64,000 nucleotides of DNA from DATHTC01 sp035456465 (GTDB lineage: Bacteria; Actinomycetota; Thermoleophilia; Gaiellales; Gaiellaceae), in contig DATIDD010000100.1 of the NCBI GenBank assembly GCA_035456465.1, positions 51,174 through 115,173 of the forward strand, given 5' to 3'. Position 1 is the first letter of the stretch, and each line of letters begins with the position of its first letter. Positions 33,025 through 43,239 of the stretch are shown here, piece after piece. Both the position numbers and the translations under genes were made by a program. Under the pieces are notes generated by a model, which was given only the letters and a program-made list of their open reading frames with translations, was not told the origin of the DNA and made no database searches.

Positions 33025-33100
33025 CCCGTCTTCGACCGCCTCTCGATCGCCGCGCCGCGCGCCTGAGACGCGACTGCGCCGGTTTTCGGGCGAGCCCGGT

Positions 33101-33106
33101 TAGCAT
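33101..33106 (+). promoter_or_regulatory. -10-like hexamer of the gcv operon
   Basis: TAGCAT ends 7 bases before the gcvT ATG, so the operon mRNA probably has no leader and there is no room for a glycine riboswitch. Confidence 0.5.
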
Positions 33107-33113
33107 CGCTGCG

Positions 33114-34163
33114 ATGCAGACGCTCCTGCGGACGCCGCTCCACGACCGTCACGTCGCCCTCGGCGCGCGGATGGTGCCGTTCGCGGGCTGGGAGATGCCC
33201 GTCCAGTACGAGGGAGTGATCCCGGAGCATCGGGCCGTCCGGACGGACGCGGGCGTGTTCGACGTCTCGCACATGGGCGAGGTCGAGGTCGAGGGGCCGC
33301 GCGCGACCGAGCTGCTCCAGTCGCTGCTCTCGAACGACCTCGACCGCATCGGCACGGGCGAGGCGCAGTACACGCTGCTGACGAACGAGGCCGGCGGGAT
33401 CGTCGACGACCTGATCGCCTACCGGCTCGACGAGTTCCGCTCCCTCCTGATCGTGAACGCGTCGAACCGGGACGTCGACTTCGCCTGGATGAAGGAGCGC
33501 GAGATCCGCGGCACGGAGGTCAGCGACCGCTCGAGCGAGTTCGGCCTGCTCGCGGTCCAGGGGCCTCGCGCGATCGAGCGTCTCGGCCTGGAGCCGGCGC
33601 GCCCGTTCACGTTCGCCGAGGCCGAGCTCGGCGGCGTGGCCGTGATGGTCAACCGGACCGGGTACACGGGCGAGGACGGCTGCGAGCTCCTGTGCGACGC
33701 CGCCGACACGGCGCAGCTCTGGGACTGGGTGCTCGAGCGAGGCGTCGTGCCGTGCGGCCTCGGCGCCCGCGACACCCTCCGGCTGGAGGTCTGCTTCCCG
33801 CTCCACGGGAACGACATCGGCCCGGCGACGGACCCGATCTCCGCGGGGCTCGGCTGGGTCTGCGCGCTGGACAAGGACTTCACCGGCGCCGCCGAGCTGC
33901 GTCGGATCAGGGAGGCGGGGCCGCAGCGCCGCCTCGTCCCGTTCGTGATGGAGGAGCGCGCGATCCCGCGCCAGGGGATGGCGATCCGGGAGGGCGGCGA
34001 GGTCACCTCGGGAACGCACTCGCCGATGCTCGACGCCGGCATCGGGATGGGCTACGTCCCCGCCGCGCTCGCCGCGCCCGGCACGTCGCTCACGATCGAC
34101 GTCCGCGGCCGGGACCGCGCCGCACGCGTCGTCGAGAAGCCGATCTACCGAAAGGAGCAGTGA
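33114..34163 (+). CDS. gcvT: Glycine cleavage system T protein (aminomethyltransferase)
   Basis: Transfers the methylene unit from the lipoyl arm of GcvH to tetrahydrofolate, releasing ammonia. 349 residues with GARMVPFAGWEMPVQYEG, DVSHMGEVEVEG, the folate site segment TLLTNEAGGIVDDLIAYRL, NRTGYTGEDGCELL and the C-terminal barrel SPMLDAGIGMGYVPAA. First gene of gcvT-gcvH-gcvPA-gcvPB. Confidence 0.96.
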   Translation: MQTLLRTPLHDRHVALGARMVPFAGWEMPVQYEGVIPEHRAVRTDAGVFDVSHMGEVEVEGPRATELLQSLLSNDLDRIGTGEAQYTLLTNEAGGIVDDLIAYRLDEFRSLLIVNASNRDVDFAWMKEREIRGTEVSDRSSEFGLLAVQGPRAIERLGLEPARPFTFAEAELGGVAVMVNRTGYTGEDGCELLCDAADTAQLWDWVLERGVVPCGLGARDTLRLEVCFPLHGNDIGPATDPISAGLGWVCALDKDFTGAAELRRIREAGPQRRLVPFVMEERAIPRQGMAIREGGEVTSGTHSPMLDAGIGMGYVPAALAAPGTSLTIDVRGRDRAARVVEKPIYRKEQ

Positions 34164-34169
34164 CCGACC

Positions 34170-34565
34170 GTGCCCGCCGCCGAGAGCTATCCCGACGACG
34201 TCCGCTACCACCCCCAGCACGACTGGGCCCGCATCCACGGCGACGAGGCCGTGCTCGGGATCACGTGGTTCGCGCAGGACGCGCTCGGCGAGCTCGTCCA
34301 CTACGAGGCGCCGGAGGTCGGCGCCGCCGTCACCCGCGACCAGTCGTACGGCGAGGTCGAGTCGGTCAAGGCCGTGTCGGATCTGATCGCGCCGCTGTCC
34401 GGCGAGGTGCTGGAGGTCAACCAGGCGGTCGTCGACGCGCCCGAGACGGTGAACGAGGACCCGTACGGGCAGGGCTGGCTGATCCGGATCCGCATGACCG
34501 ACCCCTCGGAGGCCGAGTCGCTGCTCGACCTCGAGGCGTACCGGCAGGTGCTCGCCGAGCAGTGA
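34170..34565 (+). CDS. gcvH: Glycine cleavage system H protein
   Basis: Lipoyl carrier shuttling the aminomethyl group between P, T and L proteins. 131 residues; lipoylation Lys67 in GEVESVKAVSDL, preceded by VLGITWFAQDALGELVHYEAPEVG and followed by SGEVLEVN, NEDPYGQGWL. The GTG at 34170 is preceded by AAAGGAG (34151-34157), a rather long 12-base spacing. Overlaps gcvPA by 4 bases. Confidence 0.95.
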   Translation: MPAAESYPDDVRYHPQHDWARIHGDEAVLGITWFAQDALGELVHYEAPEVGAAVTRDQSYGEVESVKAVSDLIAPLSGEVLEVNQAVVDAPETVNEDPYGQGWLIRIRMTDPSEAESLLDLEAYRQVLAEQ

Positions 34566-35904
34566 CGCATCCGTTCCTCAGCCTCACCGACGACGACCGC
34601 GAGGCGATGCTGGAGGCGGTCGGCGCGGGCTCGGTGGCCGAGCTCTTCGCGCAGATCCCCGAGGGCGTGCGGCTGGGCCGCGAGCTCGACCTGGAGCCTC
34701 CGCTGTCGGAGCCGGAGCTCGTCGCCCACCTCGAGGAGCTCGCGTCGCGGAACGTGCACACGGGAGCCGAGCTGTCGTTCCTCGGCGCCGGCGTGTACGA
34801 CCACTACGTCCCGGCGGTCGTCGGCGCGATCCTCTCGCGCGGCGAGTTCCTCACCGCCTACACGCCGTACCAGCCCGAGCTGTCCCAGGGCGTGCTGCAG
34901 GCGATCTTCGAGTACCAGACGGTGATCTGCGAGCTCACCGGGATGGACGTCTCGAACGCGTCCGGGTACGACGGCTGCACCGTGGCCGCCGACGCCTGCT
35001 TCGTCGCCCGCAACCACACCGGGCGGACGACGGTCGTGCTGACCGAGGCGACGAGCCCGCAGGTGCGCCAGGTCGTGCGGACGTACGCGCCCGGCTTCGG
35101 CCTCGAGGTGGTCGAGGTGCCGCACCGGGACGGCGTCACCGACCCGGACGAGCTGCGCGCGGCGGCCGACGGCGCCGCGGCGGTCCTGTTTCAGCAGCCG
35201 AACTTCTTCGGCTGCCTGGAGCCCGCGCCCGAGCTGGCGGCCGCGGCCGAGGAGGCGGGAGCGGTGGCGGTCGCGCACGTCGACCCGATGTCGCTCGGCC
35301 TGCTCGAGGCGCCGGGCGCGTACGGCTGCGGCATCGCGATCGGCGAGGGCCAGGGCGCGGGCAACGTCCAGTCGTTCGGCGGCCCGCACTACGGCTTCCT
35401 CGCGGCGAAGAGCGAGTTCACGCGCCGGATGCCGGGACGGATCATCGGCGAGACGACCGACGTGAACGGGGAGCGCGGGTTCGTGCTGACGCTGCAGACC
35501 CGGGAGCAGCACATCCGGCGCGAGAAGGCGACCTCGAACATCACCACCAACCAGACGCTCCTGGCGCTCGGCGGCCTGATCACGCTCGGCTGGCACGGCC
35601 CGCAGGGGCTCCGCGAGGTGGGGGAGTCCTGCACGGCCCTCGCGGCGTACGCGAGGGAGCGGCTCGCGGCGGCGGGGTTCGAGCTGCTGTTCCCCGAGCG
35701 CGCGACGTTCAAGGAGTTCGGCCTCCGCGTCGGACGGAACGCCCGCGACGTGGTCCGGGCCGCCCGCGAGCGGGGCGTCCATCCCGGCTACGCGCTCGGC
35801 CGCGACTACGAGGGCATGGACGACGTGCTGCTCGTCGCCGTCACCGAGAAGCGGACGCCGGCCGAGATCGACCGGCTCGCCGAGGTGCTGGCCGAGGTGG
35901 CGGC

Positions 35905-35908
<4 letters not shown>
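34562..35908 (+). CDS. gcvPA: Glycine dehydrogenase (decarboxylating) subunit 1
   Basis: Alpha chain of the split P protein that decarboxylates glycine with PLP. 448 residues with GVYDHYVPAVVGAILSRGEFLTAYTPYQPELSQGVLQ spread over its N-terminal third, CELTGMDVSNASGYDG, SFGGPHYGFLA and TREQHIRREKATSNI. The PLP lysine is on the partner GcvPB. GTG overlapping the gcvH stop; its own stop overlaps the gcvPB GTG. Confidence 0.95.
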
Positions 35909-37407
<1,499 letters not shown>

Positions 37408-37435
37408 CGGGCTGATCCTGGCGGCGGTCGCGGCG

Positions 37436-38395
37436 GTGCTCGTCGCGGTCGCCGTCGACGCGCTCCGCGCGCCGGATCGTCCCGCAGCCCCGGCGCCGGC
37501 GCGTGACCTGGCCGGCGACCGCGCGGTGTTCGCCGCGCAGCTGCGGCGCGCCGGGATCCGCGGCACGCTCGTCTACACCAACGCGACCTGCGAGCTGCTC
37601 GCGCGGCGGCTCCCCGACCTCCGACCCGTCGCGCCGCCGCCCGGCCTCTCGAGAAGCTGCCCGTTCGCGCTGCGTCCGGACGGCACGACGGTCGCGCCCG
37701 GCGACGCGGCCTGGTCGTCCGACGGGCGTTGGGCGGCCTGCGCCGGTAGCTCGACGGCCGTGTTCGCGGCGCTCGACCTCCGGCCTGGGCTCGTCGTCCC
37801 CGGCTGCGCCCCGGCGTGGCGCCCGGCCGCGCCGCCGTCCCTGACGCTCGTCCGCGACGGCGGGCTCGTCGAGGTCGACCCGGCCTGCCGGGGGCGGTCC
37901 TGCGGGCGCGTGCTGCTGTCGCGCTCCGCCCTACGGGCGGCCGCGGCGCAGCACCCGAGCGTCCGCCGGACGCCGTCCGCGCTCGGCCGCGTCTCGGTGC
38001 TCGACGTCGAGTGGCTGACGGCGTCGCGGGCGATGCTGCTCCTCCGTCTCGCGATCGACGGCGTCGGTCCGCAGGACCTGCTCGTGATCGTCGACGGGGG
38101 CGAGGCGCGGGGGAGCTACGCGTTCTTCGACACGCGTCGCCACGTGCTCGCGGCGAGCCGGAGCGGCCGGTACCTCTGGGCCGGCGGTGCGTTCGCCGTG
38201 CGGCGCGACGGGCCGCGCCTGACCGTTCCGGAGGCGTTCGGCCCGATCCACGCGGCCGCCTGGTCTCCGGACGAGCGCTGGCTCGTGCTCGGCGCGCGCG
38301 ACGCGGTCGCGTTCGTCCGCCCCCGCGAGCTGGGCGGGCCGCGCACCCTCGTCGTGCCGCTCCGGGTCTCCGACGTGGCGTGGGCACCGCGGTAG
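37436..38395 (+). CDS. Membrane-anchored WD40/TolB-like propeller protein
   Basis: 319 residues from GTG 37436; the frame is open further upstream through a hydrophobic run (LILAAVAAVLVAVAVDALRA) whose first part would be lost with this start, so a CTG at 37412 or 37418 is an alternative. After the anchor the protein is beta-strand rich with recurrent WSxDGRW, WLTASRAML and WSPDERWLVLGARD units, typical of propeller blades with a DGR/DER turn. Four Cys occur in the extracytoplasmic part. Function not recognised; follows gcvPB closely. Confidence 0.7.
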   Translation: MLVAVAVDALRAPDRPAAPAPARDLAGDRAVFAAQLRRAGIRGTLVYTNATCELLARRLPDLRPVAPPPGLSRSCPFALRPDGTTVAPGDAAWSSDGRWAACAGSSTAVFAALDLRPGLVVPGCAPAWRPAAPPSLTLVRDGGLVEVDPACRGRSCGRVLLSRSALRAAAAQHPSVRRTPSALGRVSVLDVEWLTASRAMLLLRLAIDGVGPQDLLVIVDGGEARGSYAFFDTRRHVLAASRSGRYLWAGGAFAVRRDGPRLTVPEAFGPIHAAAWSPDERWLVLGARDAVAFVRPRELGGPRTLVVPLRVSDVAWAPR

Positions 38396-38398
38396 GCT
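38393..38398 (+). promoter_or_regulatory. -10-like hexamer
   Basis: TAGGCT ends 6 bases before the GTG at 38405 and overlaps the stop codon of the propeller gene. Confidence 0.35.
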
Positions 38399-38404
38399 CC
38401 GCCC

Positions 38405-38668
38405 GTGCCGTCGCGGCGCGAGATCGAGGAGCGGGTCGGCGCGCTCCGCGCGGAGCACGGGGGACGTGCGTTCGCCGAGGCGGTCGAGGCGTACGCGAAC
38501 GAGCTCGACGGCGACGAGCGCGAGGTGCTGGCCGAGGTGCTGATGGCGCGGGCCGGCGAGCAGGGGGCGTTCGACCGGGCGCGGGTGATGCGGCTCGAGG
38601 CGCGCGGCTGGTTCCGCCGCCAGTGGGACAAGGCCGACCCCGACGCCGGCGGGAGGAGCCGACCGTGA
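38405..38668 (+). CDS. Small hypothetical protein, 87 residues
   Basis: Entirely helical and acidic: EIEERVGALRAEHGGRAFAEAVEAYANELDGDEREVLAEVLMARAGEQ. No TM helix, Cys pair or known motif. Ends WFRRQWDKADPDAGGRSRP. Coupled by a GTGA overlap to the DJ-1-like gene, with which it may act. Family not recognised. Confidence 0.7.
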   Translation: MPSRREIEERVGALRAEHGGRAFAEAVEAYANELDGDEREVLAEVLMARAGEQGAFDRARVMRLEARGWFRRQWDKADPDAGGRSRP

Positions 38669-39249
38669 GGATCGGCGTCTACCTGTTCGACGGCGCCGAG
38701 GAGCTCGACTGGGCCGGCCCGTGGGAGGTGCTCGCCGCGTGGGCGGAGCAGTGGCCGGACGACGGCGTCGAGGTCTTCACGCTCGCTCGCACCGCCGAGC
38801 CGATCACGTGCGCGAAGGGCCTCCGGGTGCTGCCCGACCGGACGTGGGAGGACGCCGGCGCACTGGACGTCGTCCTCGTCCCCGGCGGGGTCGGGACGCG
38901 GCGCGAGGCCGGCGACGGCGAGGTGCTCGACTGGCTGCGCGGCCTCCGCGGCGGCGGGACGCTGACGACGAGCGTCTGCACCGGCTCGCTCGTCCTCGCC
39001 GCGGCTGGCCTGCTCGCCGGCAGGCCTGCGACCACCTGGTGGGGCGCGCTCGACCGGCTCGCGGCGGCCGACGGGACGATCGAGGTGCGGCCGGACGACC
39101 GGTTCGTCGACTCGGGCGAGATCGTCACGGCGGCCGGCGTCTCGGCCGGGATCGACATGGCGCTCCATCTCGTGGCGCGGCTCCACTCCGTCGAGCGGGC
39201 GCGGGCGGTGCGGCGCTACATCCAGTACGACCCGGAGCCCCCGGTCTAG
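38665..39249 (+). CDS. DJ-1/PfpI-family protein
   Basis: 194 residues of the class I glutamine amidotransferase-like fold. Nucleophile elbow SVCTGSLVLAAAGLL with Cys105, the early acidic residues in FDGAEELDWAGPWEVL, DVVLVPGGVGTRR and TTWWGALDRL match the ThiJ/isocyanide hydratase-like branch. The family includes chaperones, glyoxalases and hydratases, so the reaction is unassigned. The GTG start at 38665 overlaps the upstream stop; GGGAGGAG (38651-38658) is correctly spaced. Confidence 0.9.
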   Translation: MRIGVYLFDGAEELDWAGPWEVLAAWAEQWPDDGVEVFTLARTAEPITCAKGLRVLPDRTWEDAGALDVVLVPGGVGTRREAGDGEVLDWLRGLRGGGTLTTSVCTGSLVLAAAGLLAGRPATTWWGALDRLAAADGTIEVRPDDRFVDSGEIVTAAGVSAGIDMALHLVARLHSVERARAVRRYIQYDPEPPV

Positions 39250-39264
39250 GCACACTGCGGCCAC

Positions 39265-39795
39265 ATGGACCGGCGGGAGCGCGAGGCCATCCTCGGCGAG
39301 TGGGGGGTGCGCGACGACACGCTGCACGCGCGGCAGCAGCGCGAGGTGCTCGCGCGGGAGCTGGCCGACAGCCCGCTGAAGGGTCGCGCGATCCGCGCGC
39401 GCTGGCGGAACTGGCGCCCGGAAGCCGACAGCTACATCGCCGCCCTCGGCGGGCCGCTGCCGTACATGCGGCGCCTGCGCGCGATCCACGACGAGACCGA
39501 GGCGCATCTCGCGCGGCTCGACGACGCCTGGCGCGAGCTCGCCGGGGCCTGCGGCGACGACGAGGCGACCTTCGCCCGACGCTGGCGCGCGACGGCCACC
39601 GGGTGGCGCTTCGACGCCGTCAACGAGCTGATCGAGCGCCACAACCGCTGGTACCCGGTGGAGGCACGCCTCCCGATGGACCCGAGGACGCGCGACTACG
39701 CGCTCGTCGGTGGCAAGCCCTACCGGCGCCGGCCGCTCGACGCCGCATGGATCCTCGAGCGCTTCCCGGCGGAGCTCCGGAGGGCGGCGGCGTGA
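39265..39795 (+). CDS. Conserved-looking hypothetical protein, 176 residues
   Basis: ATG 39265, soluble, Arg/Ala/Trp-rich. Resembles no family I can name. Notable strings are LKGRAIRARWRNWRP, GGPLPYMRRLRAIHDE, RHNRWYPVEARLPMDPRTRDYALVGGKPYRR; the last is reminiscent of DUF-type proteins with a conserved HNRWYP core. Codon bias matches its neighbours. Stop overlaps the msrB GTG by four bases, so it is probably cotranscribed with msrB. Confidence 0.8.
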   Translation: MDRREREAILGEWGVRDDTLHARQQREVLARELADSPLKGRAIRARWRNWRPEADSYIAALGGPLPYMRRLRAIHDETEAHLARLDDAWRELAGACGDDEATFARRWRATATGWRFDAVNELIERHNRWYPVEARLPMDPRTRDYALVGGKPYRRRPLDAAWILERFPAELRRAAA

Positions 39796-40199
39796 GCCCG
39801 GAGCGGATCGTGAAGACCGACGAGGAGTGGCGGCGCGAGCTGACCCGGGAGCAGTACCTCGTGCTCCGGCAGGGAGCGACGGAGCCGCCGTTCACGGGCG
39901 CGTACGAGGCGACGGAGGCTCCGGGCGTGTACCGCTGCGCCGGCTGCGATGCCGAGCTCTTCCCTTCCGAGACGAAGTACCACTCGGGCTCCGGCTGGCC
40001 GAGCTTCTGGGAGGCCGCGAGCGGGGACGCGGTGGTGACGCGCGAGGATCGGAGCCACGGGATGGTGCGGATCGAGGCGGTCTGCGCCCGCTGTGGTGGC
40101 CATCTCGGCCACGTCTTCCCGGACGGGCCGCAGCCGACGGGCCTGCGCTACTGCATCAACTCGGCCGCATTGCGCCTGGACGACGACGAGAGTCAGTAG
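39792..40199 (+). CDS. msrB: Peptide methionine-R-sulfoxide reductase
   Basis: Repairs R-methionine sulfoxide in proteins. 135 residues with two zinc CxxC pairs (YRCAGCD and VCARCGG), KYHSGSGWPSFW, RIEAVCARCGGHLGHVFPDGP and RYCINSAAL with catalytic Cys121. GTG start overlapping the upstream hypothetical gene. Confidence 0.96.
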   Translation: MSPERIVKTDEEWRRELTREQYLVLRQGATEPPFTGAYEATEAPGVYRCAGCDAELFPSETKYHSGSGWPSFWEAASGDAVVTREDRSHGMVRIEAVCARCGGHLGHVFPDGPQPTGLRYCINSAALRLDDDESQ

Positions 40200-40264
40200 C
40201 CGGGCCGCGGAGCATCCGCGGCGACCCCGATTCCCGCTGCCCGACCGTGCGGAAGGCTCGCTCC

Positions 40265-41113
40265 ATGCGCGTTGCAGTGGTGGGCCGTCCGAGCGACGGG
40301 AACCTCGGGCTCGTGGAGGGGTGGCGTGCGCTCGGGATCCCGGCCGAGATGCTCGTCCCGGACGCGGCCGCCGACGAGCTGGCCGCCGGCGACGTGGCGG
40401 TCAACCGGCTCGACGTGCTCCCGAGCCTGGACGGTGTCGAGCCCGGGCTCGCCGCGATCCAGGAGCTCGGACGCCGCGGCGTTCGCGTGCTGAACAAGCG
40501 TCGCGCGCTGCTCGCGGCCCACGACAAGCTGCGGACGGCGTACGCGCTCGGGCGCGTCGGCCTGCCGCACCCGCGGACGGCCCACGTGCTGCGGCCGGAG
40601 CCGCCGGAGGCGCCGCTGCCGCCCGTCGTGGTCAAGCCGCGCTACGGCAGCTGGGGGCAGGACGTATGGCGCTGCGAGGACGCCGAGGCGCTCGCGCGGC
40701 AGCTGGGCGAGGCGTCGAGCCGGCGGTGGTTCCGCCACCACGGCGCGCTCGTCCAGGAGCTCGTGCCGCCGCTCGGGTGGGACGTCCGCCTCGTCGTCGC
40801 CGACGGTCGCGTCGTCGGCTCCGCGAACCGCCACGCGCGCCGGGGCGACTGGCGGACGAACGTGTCACTCGGAGGCAGCATCGATGCCGCCGCCCCCCTG
40901 CCCGAGGCCGTGGGGCTCGCGCTCGATGCGGCCGCCGCGGTCGGCAGCGACCTCGTCGGCGTCGACCTGCTGCCCCTGCCCGAGGGCGGGTTCACGATCC
41001 TCGAGCTGAACGCCGCCGTCGACTTCGACGGCCGCTACGCGCTCGCGGGCAGCGACGTCTACGCCGACGTGGCCGACGCGCTCGGCCTGCTCGAGCTCGC
41101 GCGGGCCGCCTGA
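40265..41113 (+). CDS. RimK-like ATP-grasp ligase
   Basis: 282 residues. N-terminal preATP-grasp domain (MRVAVVGRPSDGNLGLVEGW), then ATP-grasp with LNKRRALLAAHDKLRTAYAL, VVVKPRYGSWGQDVWRC (ATP lysine), VQELVPPLGWDVRLVVADGRVVGSANR and the metal site ILELNAAVDFDGRYALAG. This is the RimK/LysX/MptN family that ligates amino acids to carboxylates. No LysW-type carrier or F420 gene is adjacent, so the substrate is unknown. 3' end overlaps convergent rlmN by 55 bases. Confidence 0.9.
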   Translation: MRVAVVGRPSDGNLGLVEGWRALGIPAEMLVPDAAADELAAGDVAVNRLDVLPSLDGVEPGLAAIQELGRRGVRVLNKRRALLAAHDKLRTAYALGRVGLPHPRTAHVLRPEPPEAPLPPVVVKPRYGSWGQDVWRCEDAEALARQLGEASSRRWFRHHGALVQELVPPLGWDVRLVVADGRVVGSANRHARRGDWRTNVSLGGSIDAAAPLPEAVGLALDAAAAVGSDLVGVDLLPLPEGGFTILELNAAVDFDGRYALAGSDVYADVADALGLLELARAA

Positions 41114-42123
41114 CCCCGACCGCGCGGCTCCGCCGCGAGCTGACCGCACGCAGCCGCGATGTCCCGGCCACGCGTCAGGCGGACGGTCGCAGGGATCCCG
41201 GCGCGGTCGAGCACGGCCTTGAAGGCGTCGATGGCCTTGCGCGACGAGCCCACGTACGCCACGCCGTCGCCGGCCGCCGAGGGTGTCGGGTTGTACGGGA
41301 TCAGGTTGACCTTGAACGTTCCCGTCCCGAGCAGCTCGGCGAGCTGGTGCGCCTGCTCGACGCGGTCGTTGACGCCGGCGAGCATCACGTACTCGACGTA
41401 GACCTTCCGGCCGCGGAGCGAGGCATAGCGGCGGCATTCCGCGAAGACGTCCGCGAGCGGGAAGCGCTCGTTCACCGGCATCAGCCGCGACCGGAGCGCG
41501 TCCTCGGGCGCATGGAGCGAGAGGGCGAGCCGGATCGGCTCCTCGACCTCGTCGACGAAGCGGGTGAGCCCGGGCAGCCACCCGACCGTGGAGACCGTCG
41601 TCCGCCGGTGCGTGATCCCCACGTCCGGCAGCCGCCGTGCGGCTGCGACGACCTCGTCGAGGTTCAGCATCGGCTCGCCCATCCCCATGTACACCAGGTG
41701 GTCGACCGGCTCGATCCGGCGGAAGTGCAGCACCTGGTCGAGGATCTCGGAGGCGGTGAGGTTGCGGCCGAAGGCCATCGCGCCGGTGGCACAGAACGTG
41801 CAGGTGAGCGGGCACCCCGACTGCGACGAGACACAGACGGAGCGGCGGCCGTCGCGGTAGCGCATCAGCACCGCCTCGACAGGGTGGCCGTCGGGCGTCC
41901 TGAACAGCAGCTTCAGCGTCCCGTCCCGCGCGAGCCACTCCTCCTCGACCGTCAGCGTCGAGAACGGCACGCGCTCGGCGAGCTCCGCGCGGAGCGGCGC
42001 CGGCAGGTTCGTCATCTCCTCGTAGCCGGACGCCCCGCGCGCCGTCCACTCCCACACCTGGCGGGCGCGGTAGGCGGGCTCGCCGAGGTCGGCGAGCGTG
42101 GTCTCGAGGATCGCGAGGTCCAT
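41059..42123 (-). CDS. rlmN: Dual-specificity 23S rRNA A2503 / tRNA A37 methyltransferase
   Basis: Radical SAM enzyme adding a C2 methyl. 354 residues with the cluster motif C104-x3-C108-x2-C111 (SGCPLTCTFCATG), the GEPMLN motif, SLHAPEDALR, YVMLAGVNDRVEQA, LIPYNP and the late catalytic Cys in DIAAACGQLA. ATG at 42123. The C terminus extends about 20 residues past the usual end and runs into the ATP-grasp gene. Confidence 0.96.
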   Translation of the reverse strand: MDLAILETTLADLGEPAYRARQVWEWTARGASGYEEMTNLPAPLRAELAERVPFSTLTVEEEWLARDGTLKLLFRTPDGHPVEAVLMRYRDGRRSVCVSSQSGCPLTCTFCATGAMAFGRNLTASEILDQVLHFRRIEPVDHLVYMGMGEPMLNLDEVVAAARRLPDVGITHRRTTVSTVGWLPGLTRFVDEVEEPIRLALSLHAPEDALRSRLMPVNERFPLADVFAECRRYASLRGRKVYVEYVMLAGVNDRVEQAHQLAELLGTGTFKVNLIPYNPTPSAAGDGVAYVGSSRKAIDAFKAVLDRAGIPATVRLTRGRDIAAACGQLAAEPRGRGQAARASSSRPSASATSA

Positions 42124-42188
42124 CGGCTCACGGTAGCGCCGCCGCGGGGCGGCTGATCGCGATCTGCCGGCTCCGCACCGCGACCGGG

Positions 42189-42194
42189 TAGCGT
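42189..42194 (+). promoter_or_regulatory. -10-like hexamer of the threonine aldolase gene
   Basis: TAGCGT ends 7 bases before the GTG at 42202; no ribosome binding site visible. Confidence 0.4.
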
Positions 42195-42201
42195 CTCGGC
42201 C

Positions 42202-43239
42202 GTGATCGACCTCCGCTCGGACACGGCGACGAAGCCCACGCCGGCGATGCGGGCCGCGATGGCGGCCGCCGAGGTCGGCGACGAGCAGGAGCGCGAGGAC
42301 CCCACCGTGAACGAGCTCCAGCGGCGTGCCGCCGAGCTCCTCGGCCAGGAGGCGGCGCTCTTCCTCCCGACCGCGACGATGGCGAACCAGATCGCGCTGC
42401 GCGTCCTCGGGCGTCGCGGCGGGGAGCTGCTGGCGGAGGAGCGGACCCACGTGCTCGTGTACGAGTCGGGCGGGGCCGCCGCGAACGCGGGGCTCGTGAC
42501 GCGCGGGCTCCCGGGCGTGGCCGGCCGGGTGACCCCCGCGCAGCTGGAGGAGGCGGTGGCGGCCGCCGACCCGCCGCTCCAGCCGGCCGAGCTGGTCGTG
42601 CTCGAGAACACGCACCGAAGCTCGGGCGGCAGGGTCTGGCCCCTCGACGAGCTCGCCGCCGTCGTGGCGCGGGCGCGCGAGCTCGGCCTCCGCGTCCACC
42701 TCGACGGCGCCCGGCTCCTCAACGCCCAGGTCGCGGCGGGGGTCCCGGCCGCGTCGTACGGGCGGCTGGCGGACACGGTCACGCTCTGCTTCTCCAAGGG
42801 GCTCGGCTGCCCGCTCGGCGCCGTGCTCGCAGGCTCCGCCGAGCTGATCGAGCGCGCGTGGGTCGAGAAGTTCCGCTTCGGCGGGGCGCTGCGGCAGGCC
42901 GGGATCGTCGCCGCCGCGCCGCTGTACGCGCTCGACCACCACGTCGAGCGGCTCGCGGACGACCACCGCCGCGCCCGCCTGCTCGCGGACGGGCTGGCGG
43001 AGGCCGGCCTGCCCGTCGACCCGGAGGCGACGGAGACGAACTTCGTCGCGCTCGGCCTCCGTGCGCTCGGCCTCGACGAGCGGGAGGCGCTTCGGCGCGT
43101 CGCGGGCGCCGGCGTGCTGCTCTCCGGGCTCCGGCCCGGCTGGCTGCGCGCGGTCACGTGCCTCGGCGTCGAGGACGAGCACGTCGAGCAGGCGGTCGAG
43201 CGGATACCCGAGGCGCTGGGGGCTCTTGCCCGGGCGTGA
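42202..43239 (+). CDS. ltaE: Threonine aldolase, beta-eliminating lyase family
   Basis: PLP enzyme splitting threonine or allo-threonine into glycine and acetaldehyde. 345 residues with the family opener MIDLRSDTATKPT, GDEQEREDPTVNELQRRAAELLGQEAALFLPTATMANQ, HLDGARLLNA and the PLP Lys199 in CFSKGLGCPLGA. It would feed glycine into the glycine cleavage system encoded at 33-37 kb. L- versus low-specificity cannot be told from sequence alone. Confidence 0.94.
   Translation: MIDLRSDTATKPTPAMRAAMAAAEVGDEQEREDPTVNELQRRAAELLGQEAALFLPTATMANQIALRVLGRRGGELLAEERTHVLVYESGGAAANAGLVTRGLPGVAGRVTPAQLEEAVAAADPPLQPAELVVLENTHRSSGGRVWPLDELAAVVARARELGLRVHLDGARLLNAQVAAGVPAASYGRLADTVTLCFSKGLGCPLGAVLAGSAELIERAWVEKFRFGGALRQAGIVAAAPLYALDHHVERLADDHRRARLLADGLAEAGLPVDPEATETNFVALGLRALGLDEREALRRVAGAGVLLSGLRPGWLRAVTCLGVEDEHVEQAVERIPEALGALARA

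Noticed and set aside
32909..33113. Glycine riboswitch upstream of gcvT
   Set aside because: The gap holds a GC hairpin and a -10 hexamer 7 bases from the gcvT ATG, so the operon leader is too short, and no tandem glycine aptamer consensus was seen in the remaining bases.
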